DNA from: Terebella lapidaria | Taxonomy: Eukaryota; Annelida; Polychaeta; Terebellida; Terebellidae | Assembly (NCBI GenBank): GCA_949152475.1 | Contig: OX424555.1 | Coordinates: 58,695,977-58,759,976, forward strand | Length of the DNA: 64,000 nucleotides | Direction: 5' to 3' | Shown here: piece by piece, positions 50,803 to 61,936 of the stretch | How the letters are laid out: every line of letters starts with the position of its first letter | How positions within the stretch are numbered: the stretch's first letter is position 1 | Translations under genes and position numbers: made by a program | The notes under the pieces: generated by a model | What the model was told of the DNA's origin: nothing | Seen by the model: the letters and a program-made list of their open reading frames with translations, nothing else | Database searches by the model: none

Positions 50803-53800
50803 AAAAAAAGCTCAGTATGCTGCCTCATACTGGTGTTGATGTTGCATAATGTGCAAGTCCTATTCTACGAAATCAACTCAAACACCTGTAGGAGTCGCTT
50901 CGTCTATTGTTAATATACAATGCAAGAATATGTTTCCTGGTTTTATGATGACTTTTACCCACCAAACAGATGGAGAACATTCGTGCAATGACAAATCATT
51001 ATTAAATTAAAAAATAGACACCCTCCCCCATATATTACTACAACTATTATTCGCATATGAATTATCGATACAGTCCCTTTTCAATATGCCATTATCTCAT
51101 GTCTGTTGGCAATGGCCAAACACAGACGTTCTATTGATTCATGCACTGACCAGAGAGGACGAAGATATGTGCATATTCATTTTTCTGGATGGATATAATA
51201 AGCCCAACTCTCGAGCAAGCAACAGCATGAGGTACTTTCTGTTAAATAATCAATGTCCCTTCCAGCAAGGAAAACAATAAAGCACACAATGTCCAGTAGA
51301 TAAATGTGGATGTAAAGTAATCTATACATGTATCTGGAATCTATTCTTCAATTTTTTTTTGTCAATTCGTTTACACATTTTCTGTGAAACTTCAGACTTT
51401 ATCTCGCGAAAATTGAAAAACGTGTCAATCTACCCCATGTATATTTAGCCCAAAAGGGCATCTCAGGAATCTGGGCATATTCCGGTAATTCGTTGTTTTT
51501 ACAACCACCTACAATGGAAGTATTTTTTCAATGTTGCACCATAAAACACATTCGGGTATTTTCTACACAAGCGTGCTGATTTCAGATGATTGCACCGCCA
51601 CAAATGTAGGAAAAGGCACAAAATCGTAAGTGGACCCAGAAATTCGGTGATTGGTCTAAATTTGACATTGGGGTGTTATAATACGATAACATTCAGCATC
51701 GCAAAAAAACCAACAAAAATTTCGGTGTTTTCTAATTTTAGGAATCGGAGTATTTATAAAGCACAAGGTGCTTATATGGCATCACTGTCTTAGTGGAAAA
51801 ATCAGACGATATAAATGGTGTGTCATAGCTGTCATCACGAACGTTTTTGTTTTTGTGCTTGTAGGGACTTCCCATTCAGATCATCACATCATGATATACT
51901 GATCCCTGTCGGGACGAAGTAATGTGAATCCCCACTTGGGTGTCTCTGACCAGCAGGAAATGTCGGGAAGAACCCAGATACTGCCCACAGAAGGACAAGA
52001 ATCTCTCCTCATTTGTCTGGAACCAGGGCAGTTCTGTTATCGATATCTTTTCCAACTGTCTCTCGTCAACGGAAAACAAACGAAGGAGCTGGAGGCAATA
52101 TGTGTATGAGTCGCGTTGCATAGAGAATGCGAACTTGACAGGTGCCATCTAAATCGCCTCTTCATTGTTGTATATATGTAATTATTCCTGTTATACCAGG
52201 TATGCAAGATAGGGGACAGTTAAACAGAGTTTCTCACGAAAGAATTGGCTTCGACACCACTCTCAATCATCCACTAAATTGATCAATGTATCCTTTTGAT
52301 GAGAAATTGACCGTTTCTCATTCATGTGAACCATATGAATACTGTAAGTGAGAGGCAAACATGGGGCATGAAAATTGTGTAGTCATGTGTGAGCGTTCAT
52401 TGTGCACTGGGTCATAGAGAAAAACATGCAGAGTGTGGAATTCATTGTACCGAACATTGAAAGTGTTCAACTGTACCAATTAACAATGTGTGACAGTGCA
52501 TCTCTTGGAATGGGAGTCTTCCTCAACACTTTTCACTTTCCACGTCTTTAGTTCGATTGGTGTAGTATGTGTATACTGTCTACAGCTAGGATTTTCATGC
52601 ACAATTGCACATATTGTGTACGTCACCTGAAATATATGTATCAACCTATTACCTTTTCAGAACAAGGTTTTGACGATACCGATAGAAAATCAGTTTTGTA
52701 ATAGTAACGAACCCCGACGATTACAATATTATTCTCAACGCCACACTGGGGTCATCATGGGCAGACAGTGTATGGAAATAGTTGTTTTTACTGTACACCA
52801 GATGGGATTAGTGTGATAAGGTGACTTCAGTTGAATGCAAAGTTACTTTAACTGGTGGTGTCACACCAGCAGTACAATGCGCCCTTTCCACCTGGCACTC
52901 AGAGCACAAACTGACAAAGTGTCCTCTAGCACAAGCTTTATCCAATCTCGACTGACAGGTGATCCCACAGCAAGAATTTTGGATAACACGTTTCTTTAGA
53001 ACGGCGACCACTTTTGTCACTCTCGATTCCAACTGCCCAACAACTTCATATATCTTTACCCAAGTTCACGTACATGTGCATTACATGTATCGTTTCGTCT
53101 GTCACCTGACTGTGGATAGACGTTCAGGCAGCAAGAATGGTCTTCTAAAGTATATCTCATGATGGCAACTTGAAGTGGTTATCGTGAACCATCATAACCA
53201 TCTGATTTGGAAGACATATGATTCTTGCAAGTTCAATAATAATGGGCTAGAGTTAGTGCAGACTAAAACTATTAGTCTGTCACTAGCTATTCACCTTGAA
53301 CAAAATTATGCATTTTTATAAGTATGTATCACTATCTGTTTGTTGTGATGCAGAATAACCTGTATCCAATTTTGAGCAGACACATATATCAGCAGAACTG
53401 CAGATATGAAGTTTGTAAATTATGAATGTACACAACAAATGACTCTCAGCAACCGCTCACCAAACTATCACGTCACATATGGACTTGGTACAGCGGATTG
53501 CGCGACTCTTCACCTTCCTGTGTTCACCACATATTCTTCTACAATGGAGAGAATCAACAAGCACTCGGAAATGGGAATGATAAAACTCCCACGGATTGCC
53601 TTTTGGGAGAAATGGTTATGTAAACGGCTTGATAAAATTATCTTCTCCACACAAACAAAGGCTCCAGGGAGATGTGATAAAGAAATAATTATATGTCCTG
53701 GGAGTTATTTGGTTTCGGTGAAAGTTCCATAGTGATAGAAAGGTAGAAAGGTTACATTCAAAGTGGAAGCAGGTATTCTCTACAGCTTTTCCAATGCGAT

Positions 53801-54899
53801 AATAATTGACCACCCCCCCCCCCCCCGAATGTGTGAATATTTGTGTGAATATTTTTTGTGTGAATATTTGAGTTCCCAGCGCAATAATGTATATCCACAG
53901 GGCAGATATTTTCATTAAAAAGTCAGATATTGCTGGCCTTTAGGTGGCCATGGTTTTGCCAATAGAGGGAAAACAAATCGAAGTGTGTTGAATATTGAAT
54001 ATGAATTATCTACTTGTACACAAACCTCATTCAGGATTGAGGAATTACTGACATGACAACATTTAAAAATTGTGGTAAAAATGGTAGGTATATTCCGGAA
54101 TAACCCTGTGCTGTTACAACTTATCACATGAGTGACGCCCACCACATCAGATTTCAAACCTCCTGATCTCACTTGACCCTTTAAAATGCTCTTATCACGA
54201 GACACCATGTGATTGCCATCCCATGGGGAAGATTTCTCGCCCTCTCGCCCAGTCTGTAATGTCCCTGATGACTTCAAGATCTAAGCCATTACTTCTTCTG
54301 TCTTCAATCGAACCAAGTGGGAGTCCATGCATAAATTTTGCCATCGAGGTAAACACTGGTGGGCGAATTGGACGACTGGTTCAAGTGTGCAAAATTTTTG
54401 CAGATGATTGTTTCTCACTTGTGATATGGGACTGTGGGTGCTTCGGCCTATAAATTACAGTGCAACATTGAGACCTTTCAGGAACATTACTCCTATGTCA
54501 GAATAGCAGGTGATGATAAATGGTGAAAGAAGGAAGCCCAGCGTCGCAGCAATAGTTGAAGCAAACATATGGGTAGTCTGTTCAGAGAAATTTGCAATGG
54601 CAAGTTGCCACTTGTGGGAAGAAAAACGAGTACAATATATAAATGTATCGTTGTAGTGAGCAACAGGTTCACACAGCTGTCTGTCTCCCAACAAAACAAC
54701 CACCAGCAGAAGCTCATGTGTTCCTCTTGAATGATCCCAATTACTTTGTTAATTGCACTGTCGATTAAGCTTTCAGAGGTTTAATGCTGACAAACAGTCG
54801 GGTTGTTATGCAAGAAATCTGCAGCACTCTATGTAATACCTGTTTTAGTACAATGCGTACAAATGTATATTTATAAATGTAAGAAACAACATTATATTC

Positions 54900-55077
54900 C
54901 TAGTTGGTAGGATAGGATGACATAGTATTATTCGACAAGCTTAGGCAAGCTGGAAGACAGTAAACTTTACTAAGCTTGTCCATCATTATTCATGTTATAG
55001 AAAACTTTGCTGAATTATGCTCAAATGTATCATACAATTGTAAATTGGAAATGAAAATAAAGATTCATTCATTCATG
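54900..55077 (+). mobile_element. Probable 3' end of a LINE-type retroposon
   Basis: About 180 bases replace the equivalent U3 sequence and end in AATAAAGATTCATTCATTCA. A short (ATTC)n tail after an AATAAA-like signal is typical of CR1/L2-type LINE 3' ends. It is too short to carry any reverse transcriptase. Confidence 0.4.
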
Positions 55078-55425
55078 CATATGGACAAACGGTCAGTTGA
55101 TAGTAGTATACCATAAACCAAAAACAAATAAATTATGTTATGAACAAACTAGATATGGAAATTTGTACTTGTATACCTGTATATGTTCCATATAGCTTAT
55201 CTCACCTTCCTCTTTTGCAAATCAAGCAGAACATTATATCATCTCAACACATCAAGTAATATCACCATGTTATTGGGTGAATTGTCATCATCACTCTAGC
55301 AACATACAAGATATACAAATAATATTCAGACGATTCATTCGCAATTAAGTGGCATCAATGCTTTTCATGGTAATCTTTTTCAGTGTCATCAATTTTTTAT
55401 GGTATTGTTTTTCAGTCGCATTAAA

Positions 55426-55594
55426 GTTTTTTTTAAATAAAATATGTTTGTGGGGTTTTTTTCCGTTTCGAAGCTAGCCAATGTGAGAGAACTGGATTCT
55501 GCTAAGCGAGAGAACTGGATTCTACTCTCTAGAAGTTTTTTAAAATAAAATATGTTTGTGGGTTTTTTTTCCGTTTCGAAGCTAGCCAATGTGA
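55426..55594. repeat. Local 109-base tandem duplication
   Basis: The segment at 55426-55488 (AAATAAAATATGTTTGTGG through CGAAGCTAGCCAATGTGA) is repeated at 55535-55594. The spacer at 55500-55534 (AAGCGAGAGAACTGGATTCT) is itself a copy of 55873-55905. On the minus strand the duplication makes a repeated LASFETEK frame, which I regard as incidental. Confidence 0.7.
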
Positions 55595-56919
55595 AAGTTC
55601 CTTTACCCGTCATAATACTTTCGCACCCGATTTTTTGCGTTCCTTGCACGACGTATGGCCGGAAACCAAAGCAAAATATCAATGGCAAAATATCAGTGGC
55701 CTCTTCAAAGAGACTGATCATGTCATGAAATATCAAGTGAAACAAATAGATCAGAACAGATGTGTTACGGCTGAAGTGGCAGACCATTTCACCTGGGGTG
55801 TTGACAGAGGTAACAAATGTGTCTTCCAGATCAATCGAATAACATTAAATATTGAAAGGAGGCAAACGGCGAAGCGAGAGAACTGGATTCTACTATCTAG
55901 AAAGTGCATTTGGCAAGCGATTACAATCACAATATGTGAGGTATGTCTAATGAAGATCATACCTGTATTTACTTTGAATATAATGGTAGGACATGGCAAA
56001 GTGTTCAGCCAATACCAGTAAATGAAACTAGTGTGCCTTATAGCACACTTGATACTGTGTACAAAAGTCTGTAAGTATCACTTGCATCGGGTTGCATGTT
56101 ATGCATATTTCATAGTCCAACAACAACGCAACATGCAGAACAAAAACTGCATCGATGGCATTTTCAATACAATCATGGCACCTCCATAAATGGTGAATCC
56201 AACTAACCCAGTCAACTGCTTTCATGCCCAGAAAGTGTTTCATATTAGACACTGTTAGACATAATGATATGTGTATTTCATATTACTATTATATGGAACA
56301 ACGATACACACGACATCAACATCCGTCAAACCACGTACTGACATATCGATGTCCCTAGACCGTCCGCTGCTCTACAAGGTCACGACCGGCCGTGAGAGGT
56401 GTTGGCTTCCCATAGACAGGAACAAAGGAATCCCTCCCGTGGTATTTAGACCCATGTTGACCGAGCTCTCTACCCATTCTCTTTGTTACCCTTGACCATA
56501 TCATACATGTACATCCATGGAAGGGAACTGACAGAAATCGATTCTTGGTCCTTGCTTTTCTTTTGGATGTTCTCTTATGAGAGCTTGTTTGATTTCCGAA
56601 AATAGGAGTTGAACTCAGACGTCTCTAAGCTGTATATAGATATTGCCACGTTCAGTTACGAGTTCTGTTGAGTCCCTTTTGGCACTTTAGAGAGAGTTGG
56701 GTCAGATATGGGTCTTCAGCAGTGGAAGGAACAACAGGATATCGTTTGAGTTTATAGACTTTCTTCATAATAGCCATGCCACCATCGCCCCTATAGCTTA
56801 GCGTAGCTAGAGGGTCGTTGATGCCACGTTGTCTTGGAAATAATTGCGGATGTTTTGGTAGGGTTTTTTCTTGATGTGGCAATATTCATGTTTTTAGTTT
56901 CAGTGTAACAACACTTAAT

Positions 56920-57946
56920 ATGTCTTATACGGGTGATGACGTATAGTCCAAGAGCCCAGAGGGTTTTATTTGAGTCAGAAGTGCCAAAAGGTCTGAGAGT
57001 TGATTCTAGATTGAAATTTACTCAGGAATCCGAAAATGGACGTCTGACAAAGATCTGCCTAGATAAACTATCCAAAATTTCACTTTGAAGTGAGGTACCC
57101 TAGGTCACGATATCAATTTTTCGTCATATTTCCATCTTCCAGTGTTTTGGTCTAACGATGATATATTTGTGTAAAATATGCTATTTGTTTTGTTTTATCC
57201 ATGCTAGTGACCTTACTATATATATCTTCTGACATAAAAACATAATCTGATTTGTCAAAATTCCAATATGGCTGCCATTCTTCATATATAAATCGAACAA
57301 TTAGTTTGTAAAAAATAACACCCGTCAACGAAATAGTCAATTCTTCCTGAAATGTCATTGTATGCTATTGTTATAATAGTAGTTCATGTATATTGAATAG
57401 TCTATATCCGATTAATTCATTTAGTTCTCTTTCATAGGATAGTACCAGTGGTGGCTACCAGAATGTTGATTGGTCAAGTAAATAGTTTACGTGATTGAAT
57501 TAGTTGTGTATGATATTCACGTATTTACATGTAAGTCTATTCTGTATAACTTCCTCCCCTATCCTAGCACATGCCATGTGTATACATGTACCTATTCCTC
57601 TGTTCAATTTCGTCATTCTTTTTGTCTGTCGTTTTATCTGTATCACCATGACATATGACGCAAACAACCAAAAGTGTATGGGGTATTTGATGACACACAG
57701 TGTATAGTGGATACAGTTTTGTATACAGAATACTGTATGAAACACTTTCAAATCATCATATTGTAGGTAGCTCCTTCCAGTTTACAGTTATTGCTGATAA
57801 ACTCAAAATTGTTTGTCGTTTTTTATTTCACAGCGATTCCTAGGCTGGTGCTGGCGGCGATACAAATGTATATATAGTTAAGTGCATTCAGAATACGTTA
57901 ATGCTCATAACATTGTTGTTATCCATTAAACAAACTTATCTTTACA
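56920..57946 (+). promoter_or_regulatory. Upstream region of the large gene, possible promoter and intron
   Basis: Unique relative to the surrounding array. A YY1-like word, AATATGGCTGCC, is at 57265-57276 and a TATA-like word, TATATAAAT, at 57285-57293. An inverted CCAAT box, GATTGGT, lies near 57470. Immediately upstream of the coding frame is a good splice acceptor, a pyrimidine-rich tract ending TCTTTACAG at 57939-57947. A 5' non-coding exon upstream is therefore possible. None of these sites is proven. Confidence 0.3.
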
Positions 57947-57988
57947 GGAAATGAAAGTGGCAGAAACAGAACTCTGAATTTTTTCATT

Positions 57989-60900
57989 ATGGAGACGCAG
58001 CCCTGCAAGCGAATATGTATACTGCATATAGATCCAAGCTTGACTTCTTCTCAGCCCCCTAAAGCGTTTGATGACACAACTTGGCATAAAGTACTATCTG
58101 CTCACAAATACCGCCTTGATCATTCTGTACACTCCAAGTATCTTGCAGTGAAACTTCCAGGCACATATGATGACACAGTAGGGTATCACAGCATATGTTA
58201 CAAGAATTTTACAGCTGTCCGTGCGTCAGACACATCACAGACAATCCCAATGAAAGATCGTGTCCTGAGATCTGACACTGGACAAAAAACAAGTGCATCT
58301 GGCATATTTCTTCCAGCCTGTTTATTTTGCGAAAAAGTTACAAAATCACAAGGACAGCTTAAAAAGGAATATTTGGGAAACTATGAAGACCCTACAGCAG
58401 GACAAAACATATATGAAGCAGCAGTCGCACTCTCTGATGACGTTATGCTGGCTAAAATATCAGGCATTGACTTGATTGCCAAAGAAATAAAGTATCATCA
58501 CACGTGCAGGAGAGCATATTTGGACAAGGCAGCGAATATACAGCAATCAAAAGTATCAGACACCTCCTGTCACCAGAGAGCATTTGAAGAGTTGAAAAGC
58601 TATATCAAAGAAAACCTGATTGACGTAGAAGGGGCCGAGTTTCTAACTTCGATACATGCAAGATATCTGAAAAGTCTACAGGATGAAGATTCAACATACC
58701 CTGCTGCTTCTCTGCGTGACAAACTGCTGAAAACTTTCCCTGATCAACTGAAACAATGCAAGTCAAGCAACAAGCAGGGAAATATTATATACAACAGCAA
58801 CATGAGTGTTGAAGCTGCTTTTCGACAGGCGTCAGTCGATGATACTGCCTTAGTTGGAGCAGCACTATTTCTTAGACGTATCATCAAAGATGTTGTGAAG
58901 CAGAGTGATCCATTGCCCGAAAACTTAACGGCCAAAATGATGTCTACAGGTCAGGGTGATCCCCCAGATTCTTTGCTAACCTTTTTTCGAGTTCTATATA
59001 CAGGTTCGGCAAAAGAATGCCAAAGTGACCAGGTGTCCAGACTCATTCAGTCTGTGTCAGCAGATGTCATGTTTGCTTCCAGTAGGGGACATTTCAAACC
59101 AGGCAAACATATCAACATGGGCTTAGGCATGAAGAGCCTGACAGGATCCAGGAAGGTTCTTGACATTCTCAATCGAATGGGCCACTGTATTAGTTATCAC
59201 GGGGCAGAAGAACTCGAAACTAGTCTTGCTACTGGCGTCGTCACCAGGGAAAATGCCACACCTGATGGAATTCTTCAGCAGCCCGGCCTAGCAACAGCAC
59301 TGGCATGGGACAATTATGATGTGAATACTGAGACGATCTCTGGTGCTGGTACTGTACACGACACTGTTGGCATCTGCTATCAGAACGTCTATCCAACCAC
59401 AGAACCAGCAGAAGAAGAAACCAGCATTTCGACCCAAAACAACTCATCACATCCCAAAAAGAATCGTCGATCAAGACTTTTCACCAGAGAACAAAAATCA
59501 TTGGAGCCATACAGAAAAAAACCAAAGATCACTACATTTGAGTACCCAAAGAGATCAAGTGAAATACCATCGCACCTGAGCACTATGGAGTGGAGAGATA
59601 CTCTGTGGATGATATGCATGAAGCTGGAATCAACACCGATGTGGACAGGCTGGAATGCACTGTCAACTGATGATCAACTCCCAATACAACGTATCGGGTA
59701 TATGGAAAACATCAGTTTGCCTCCAACACGACTAGATGTCGTAGCAGAGACACTAAAAATATCCCAGAAGGTGGCGGAAGAATGTCATGAGGACTATGCA
59801 ATAGTCACATATGATCTAGCTGTGGCAAAGCCAGCTATGCAAATACAAGTTGCAGAAGCTCCTCTGTATGACAACGTATTTGTTTGTTTTGGAGCCTTCC
59901 ACATCACACTGGCTTATTTTGGCTGTCTGGGCCACTACATTGATGGATCTGGTGGTCCCCACATTCTGACAGAAACTGATGTCTTAGCTCCAGGTTCACT
60001 TCGAGGCTTCCTCCTGGGAAAACACTACAATCGTTGCAAACGACTTCATCCTCTTCTTGCAGCAGCCATGCAATCACTTCACTTTGATGCCTTTGTTCAG
60101 AGTAGAGAAACACAAGTAGACCTATTTGAGAAGTGCACTGACCAGAATGTCCCATCAATGCTCGAGGCATTGGAGAAATCCTCTGAGTACAACACTCTGA
60201 TGCAAGAATATGACGAGTACACAAGGAAGACCCTTGCGGGTGAACACGGAAGCACAGCACATTACTGGATGCAGTATGTTGATCTTGTGCAAAGATTCCT
60301 GCTTCTGAGCCGAGCGTGCAGAACAAAATATCTTCCCTTGTTCATATATGCTCTCGAAAGGATGATCCCGATCTTCTTCGCTGGCAATCGACCAAACTAT
60401 GCCAGGTACATGGTTCGCTATCACTTGAATCTTCTTAATGCCGAAAACACACATCAAGGAGTATCACAAGTTTTGGAAGCTGGAGCGCTGTCTGTTAGGC
60501 GCACTGCCAAGCCGTTCTCGATAACAGCAGTGGACATGACCCTGGAGCAGACTGTCAATGCCGACGCTGCATCCAGGCAGACTGGTATTGCAGCATTTGT
60601 CCATTCTGCCACAGCCCGAAGGAGGTGGATGGTCACACAGTCCATGCGTAGTGCAATCGCGGGAAACCTTCTTGATGAGGCTGGCTTGACGACTTCAGAA
60701 GACATCACTAAAGAACTCAGGAAACACCGGATCAAAAAAGACCATGAAGATTTCGTTAAAATAGTCCATGGCATCAACTCAACGATGAATCCTTTCAGTA
60801 TTCAAGAACAGGAACCTGATACTAACCTGTATTGCCTCACATCAGGAAAGAAGACCATGGACACAGTCAGAGACGATCTCTTGCAGTTTGTCAAGAAAGG

Positions 60901-61936
60901 AGAATCATCCTCTGCTGAGTTCAGAGAAGCCTGCTTTGATGATCCACTGCGCTTCGAGAAGCCAATCAAACGACAAAAAGCTCAGAACTTCACCTCTAGC
61001 TCTGTCAAATTGCAGCTACAAACCAAAAACAGGGTGCATGAGATCCAGGGAACAAGGGACCTGTTTGGTAGGCTACTGCTCATCAGTGCACAACAGAAAA
61101 TCGACCTGACCAAGGTTCTTGAGTTCCCATTAACACCAGTACCTCTCGCCTTAGGTCACAGTGATGGCAGCATTAACAAAACGGACAAATCTAAACTGAT
61201 GCAGAGACTGGAGTCAATGATGCCTGATAAAACAGAGCCTGATGCAGTCGATACGGTGATTGTTGATGCAACATTCTTCTTGCATGCACAGCAAAATCTG
61301 CCACTCAGCTTTGGTCAAGTATCGAAAGTGCTCCTCCAACAACTCTGCATGATGGGCAGGGAGATCCATTTCGTCTGTGATACATACGGTTCTCCGTCAA
61401 TCAAGGATATGGAACGTGAGCATCGTGGAGCATCTGACATGGTGATAAATATCACAGGACCAGAACAGATTCGTCCCAAGGATTGGCAGTTGTCACTACG
61501 ATCACCATCATTCAAGTCTGGCTTCTGTCGGTTTTTGGCTACAGACTGGGCAAGGAACACACATGCCGGGTTGCTCAGGAACCACGATGTGTTTTTGGCT
61601 ATTGACAACAAATGCTATTGTTTCACAGCAATCGGCAACACAGTGTCTTGCATTACAGTGGGAGAACTCCAATCATCCCACGAAGAGGCTGATACCAGAA
61701 TGGTGTTCCATTTGCAACACATCTCGTCACGTCAGATCAGTGGGAATGTCTGTATCAGGAGCAACGATACAGATGTCTTGATCATCCTCATCTACTACAT
61801 GTCACACATCACAACAGCGACTAAAGTATGGCTTGATGCTGGTCTAAATCACAACAACACGCGTAGGTACATCAGCATTGATGCACTTGTGCGTACTAGA
61901 AGTTGTGTGTATGTTTCGGAACGCGTGTGCATGTAA
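57989..61936 (+). CDS. Large zinc-module protein with C-terminal FEN1/XPG-like PIN nuclease core
   Basis: One uninterrupted 1315-codon frame; start taken as the first ATG after a splice acceptor at 57947. Residues 10-70 and 111-173 form two paired modules (C10-x2-H13...H67-x2-C70; C111-x2-C114...H170-x2-C173), probably zinc-binding. PKKNRRSR (489-496) and RKKPK (509-513) suggest nuclear import. The middle (about 390-890) matches a recurrent invertebrate family I know only as uncharacterised proteins, with DNYDVNTE at 441-448, FGAFH at 634-638 and DMTLEQ at 849-854. Residues 1088-1271 carry a FEN/PIN pattern: D1093, D1131, K1139/R1143, E1233-A-D1235, D1260-T-D1262. This pattern binds metal and cuts flap or branched DNA in FEN1, EXO1 and XPG. 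After about residue 1298 (ISIDAL) the frame looks non-homologous and stops, so the end is spliced onward or lost. It interrupts unit U4. It is probably transposon-derived; activity is inferred, not shown. Confidence 0.85.
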   Translation: METQPCKRICILHIDPSLTSSQPPKAFDDTTWHKVLSAHKYRLDHSVHSKYLAVKLPGTYDDTVGYHSICYKNFTAVRASDTSQTIPMKDRVLRSDTGQKTSASGIFLPACLFCEKVTKSQGQLKKEYLGNYEDPTAGQNIYEAAVALSDDVMLAKISGIDLIAKEIKYHHTCRRAYLDKAANIQQSKVSDTSCHQRAFEELKSYIKENLIDVEGAEFLTSIHARYLKSLQDEDSTYPAASLRDKLLKTFPDQLKQCKSSNKQGNIIYNSNMSVEAAFRQASVDDTALVGAALFLRRIIKDVVKQSDPLPENLTAKMMSTGQGDPPDSLLTFFRVLYTGSAKECQSDQVSRLIQSVSADVMFASSRGHFKPGKHINMGLGMKSLTGSRKVLDILNRMGHCISYHGAEELETSLATGVVTRENATPDGILQQPGLATALAWDNYDVNTETISGAGTVHDTVGICYQNVYPTTEPAEEETSISTQNNSSHPKKNRRSRLFTREQKSLEPYRKKPKITTFEYPKRSSEIPSHLSTMEWRDTLWMICMKLESTPMWTGWNALSTDDQLPIQRIGYMENISLPPTRLDVVAETLKISQKVAEECHEDYAIVTYDLAVAKPAMQIQVAEAPLYDNVFVCFGAFHITLAYFGCLGHYIDGSGGPHILTETDVLAPGSLRGFLLGKHYNRCKRLHPLLAAAMQSLHFDAFVQSRETQVDLFEKCTDQNVPSMLEALEKSSEYNTLMQEYDEYTRKTLAGEHGSTAHYWMQYVDLVQRFLLLSRACRTKYLPLFIYALERMIPIFFAGNRPNYARYMVRYHLNLLNAENTHQGVSQVLEAGALSVRRTAKPFSITAVDMTLEQTVNADAASRQTGIAAFVHSATARRRWMVTQSMRSAIAGNLLDEAGLTTSEDITKELRKHRIKKDHEDFVKIVHGINSTMNPFSIQEQEPDTNLYCLTSGKKTMDTVRDDLLQFVKKGESSSAEFREACFDDPLRFEKPIKRQKAQNFTSSSVKLQLQTKNRVHEIQGTRDLFGRLLLISAQQKIDLTKVLEFPLTPVPLALGHSDGSINKTDKSKLMQRLESMMPDKTEPDAVDTVIVDATFFLHAQQNLPLSFGQVSKVLLQQLCMMGREIHFVCDTYGSPSIKDMEREHRGASDMVINITGPEQIRPKDWQLSLRSPSFKSGFCRFLATDWARNTHAGLLRNHDVFLAIDNKCYCFTAIGNTVSCITVGELQSSHEEADTRMVFHLQHISSRQISGNVCIRSNDTDVLIILIYYMSHITTATKVWLDAGLNHNNTRRYISIDALVRTRSCVYVSERVCM

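Larger units (their letters stand above)
48060..50806. repeat. Composite satellite-like element with repeated ends and terminal hairpins
   Basis: Inserted in U3 relative to the other units. A module at 48083-48418 recurs as a direct repeat at 50100-50448. An AAATGGCCGCCA-containing module recurs near 49600-49770, 49990-50130 and 50455-50620. In between is a 134-base tandem array. A GAC microsatellite (49901-49941) leads into a hairpin at 49955-49985, and a second GGACGACGGACG tract leads into a hairpin at 50772-50802. There is no coding capacity. The layout resembles hairpin-terminated non-autonomous repeats common in marine invertebrates. Confidence 0.65.
41761..52300. repeat. Tandem array 2, unit U3 (split by two insertions)
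   Basis: Unit blocks lie at 41888 (CAGTGTGCACAATGTGAA), about 42483, 42900-43070, 43590-43800, 44640-44740, 45212, 47458 and 50830-52150. Between them sit a 2.2 kb foldback element (about 45250-47420) and a 2.7 kb satellite-like block (48060-50806). Subtracting these leaves about 5.6 kb of unit. A 31-base tandem duplication (CAATAATAACATGCTAACA) lies at 42150-42210. Confidence 0.65.

Noticed and set aside
55389..55787. 132-codon minus-strand frame with a repeated LASFETEK motif
   Set aside because: The repeat comes from the 109-base DNA duplication, and the region is open on the plus strand too; U3 does not keep the frame.
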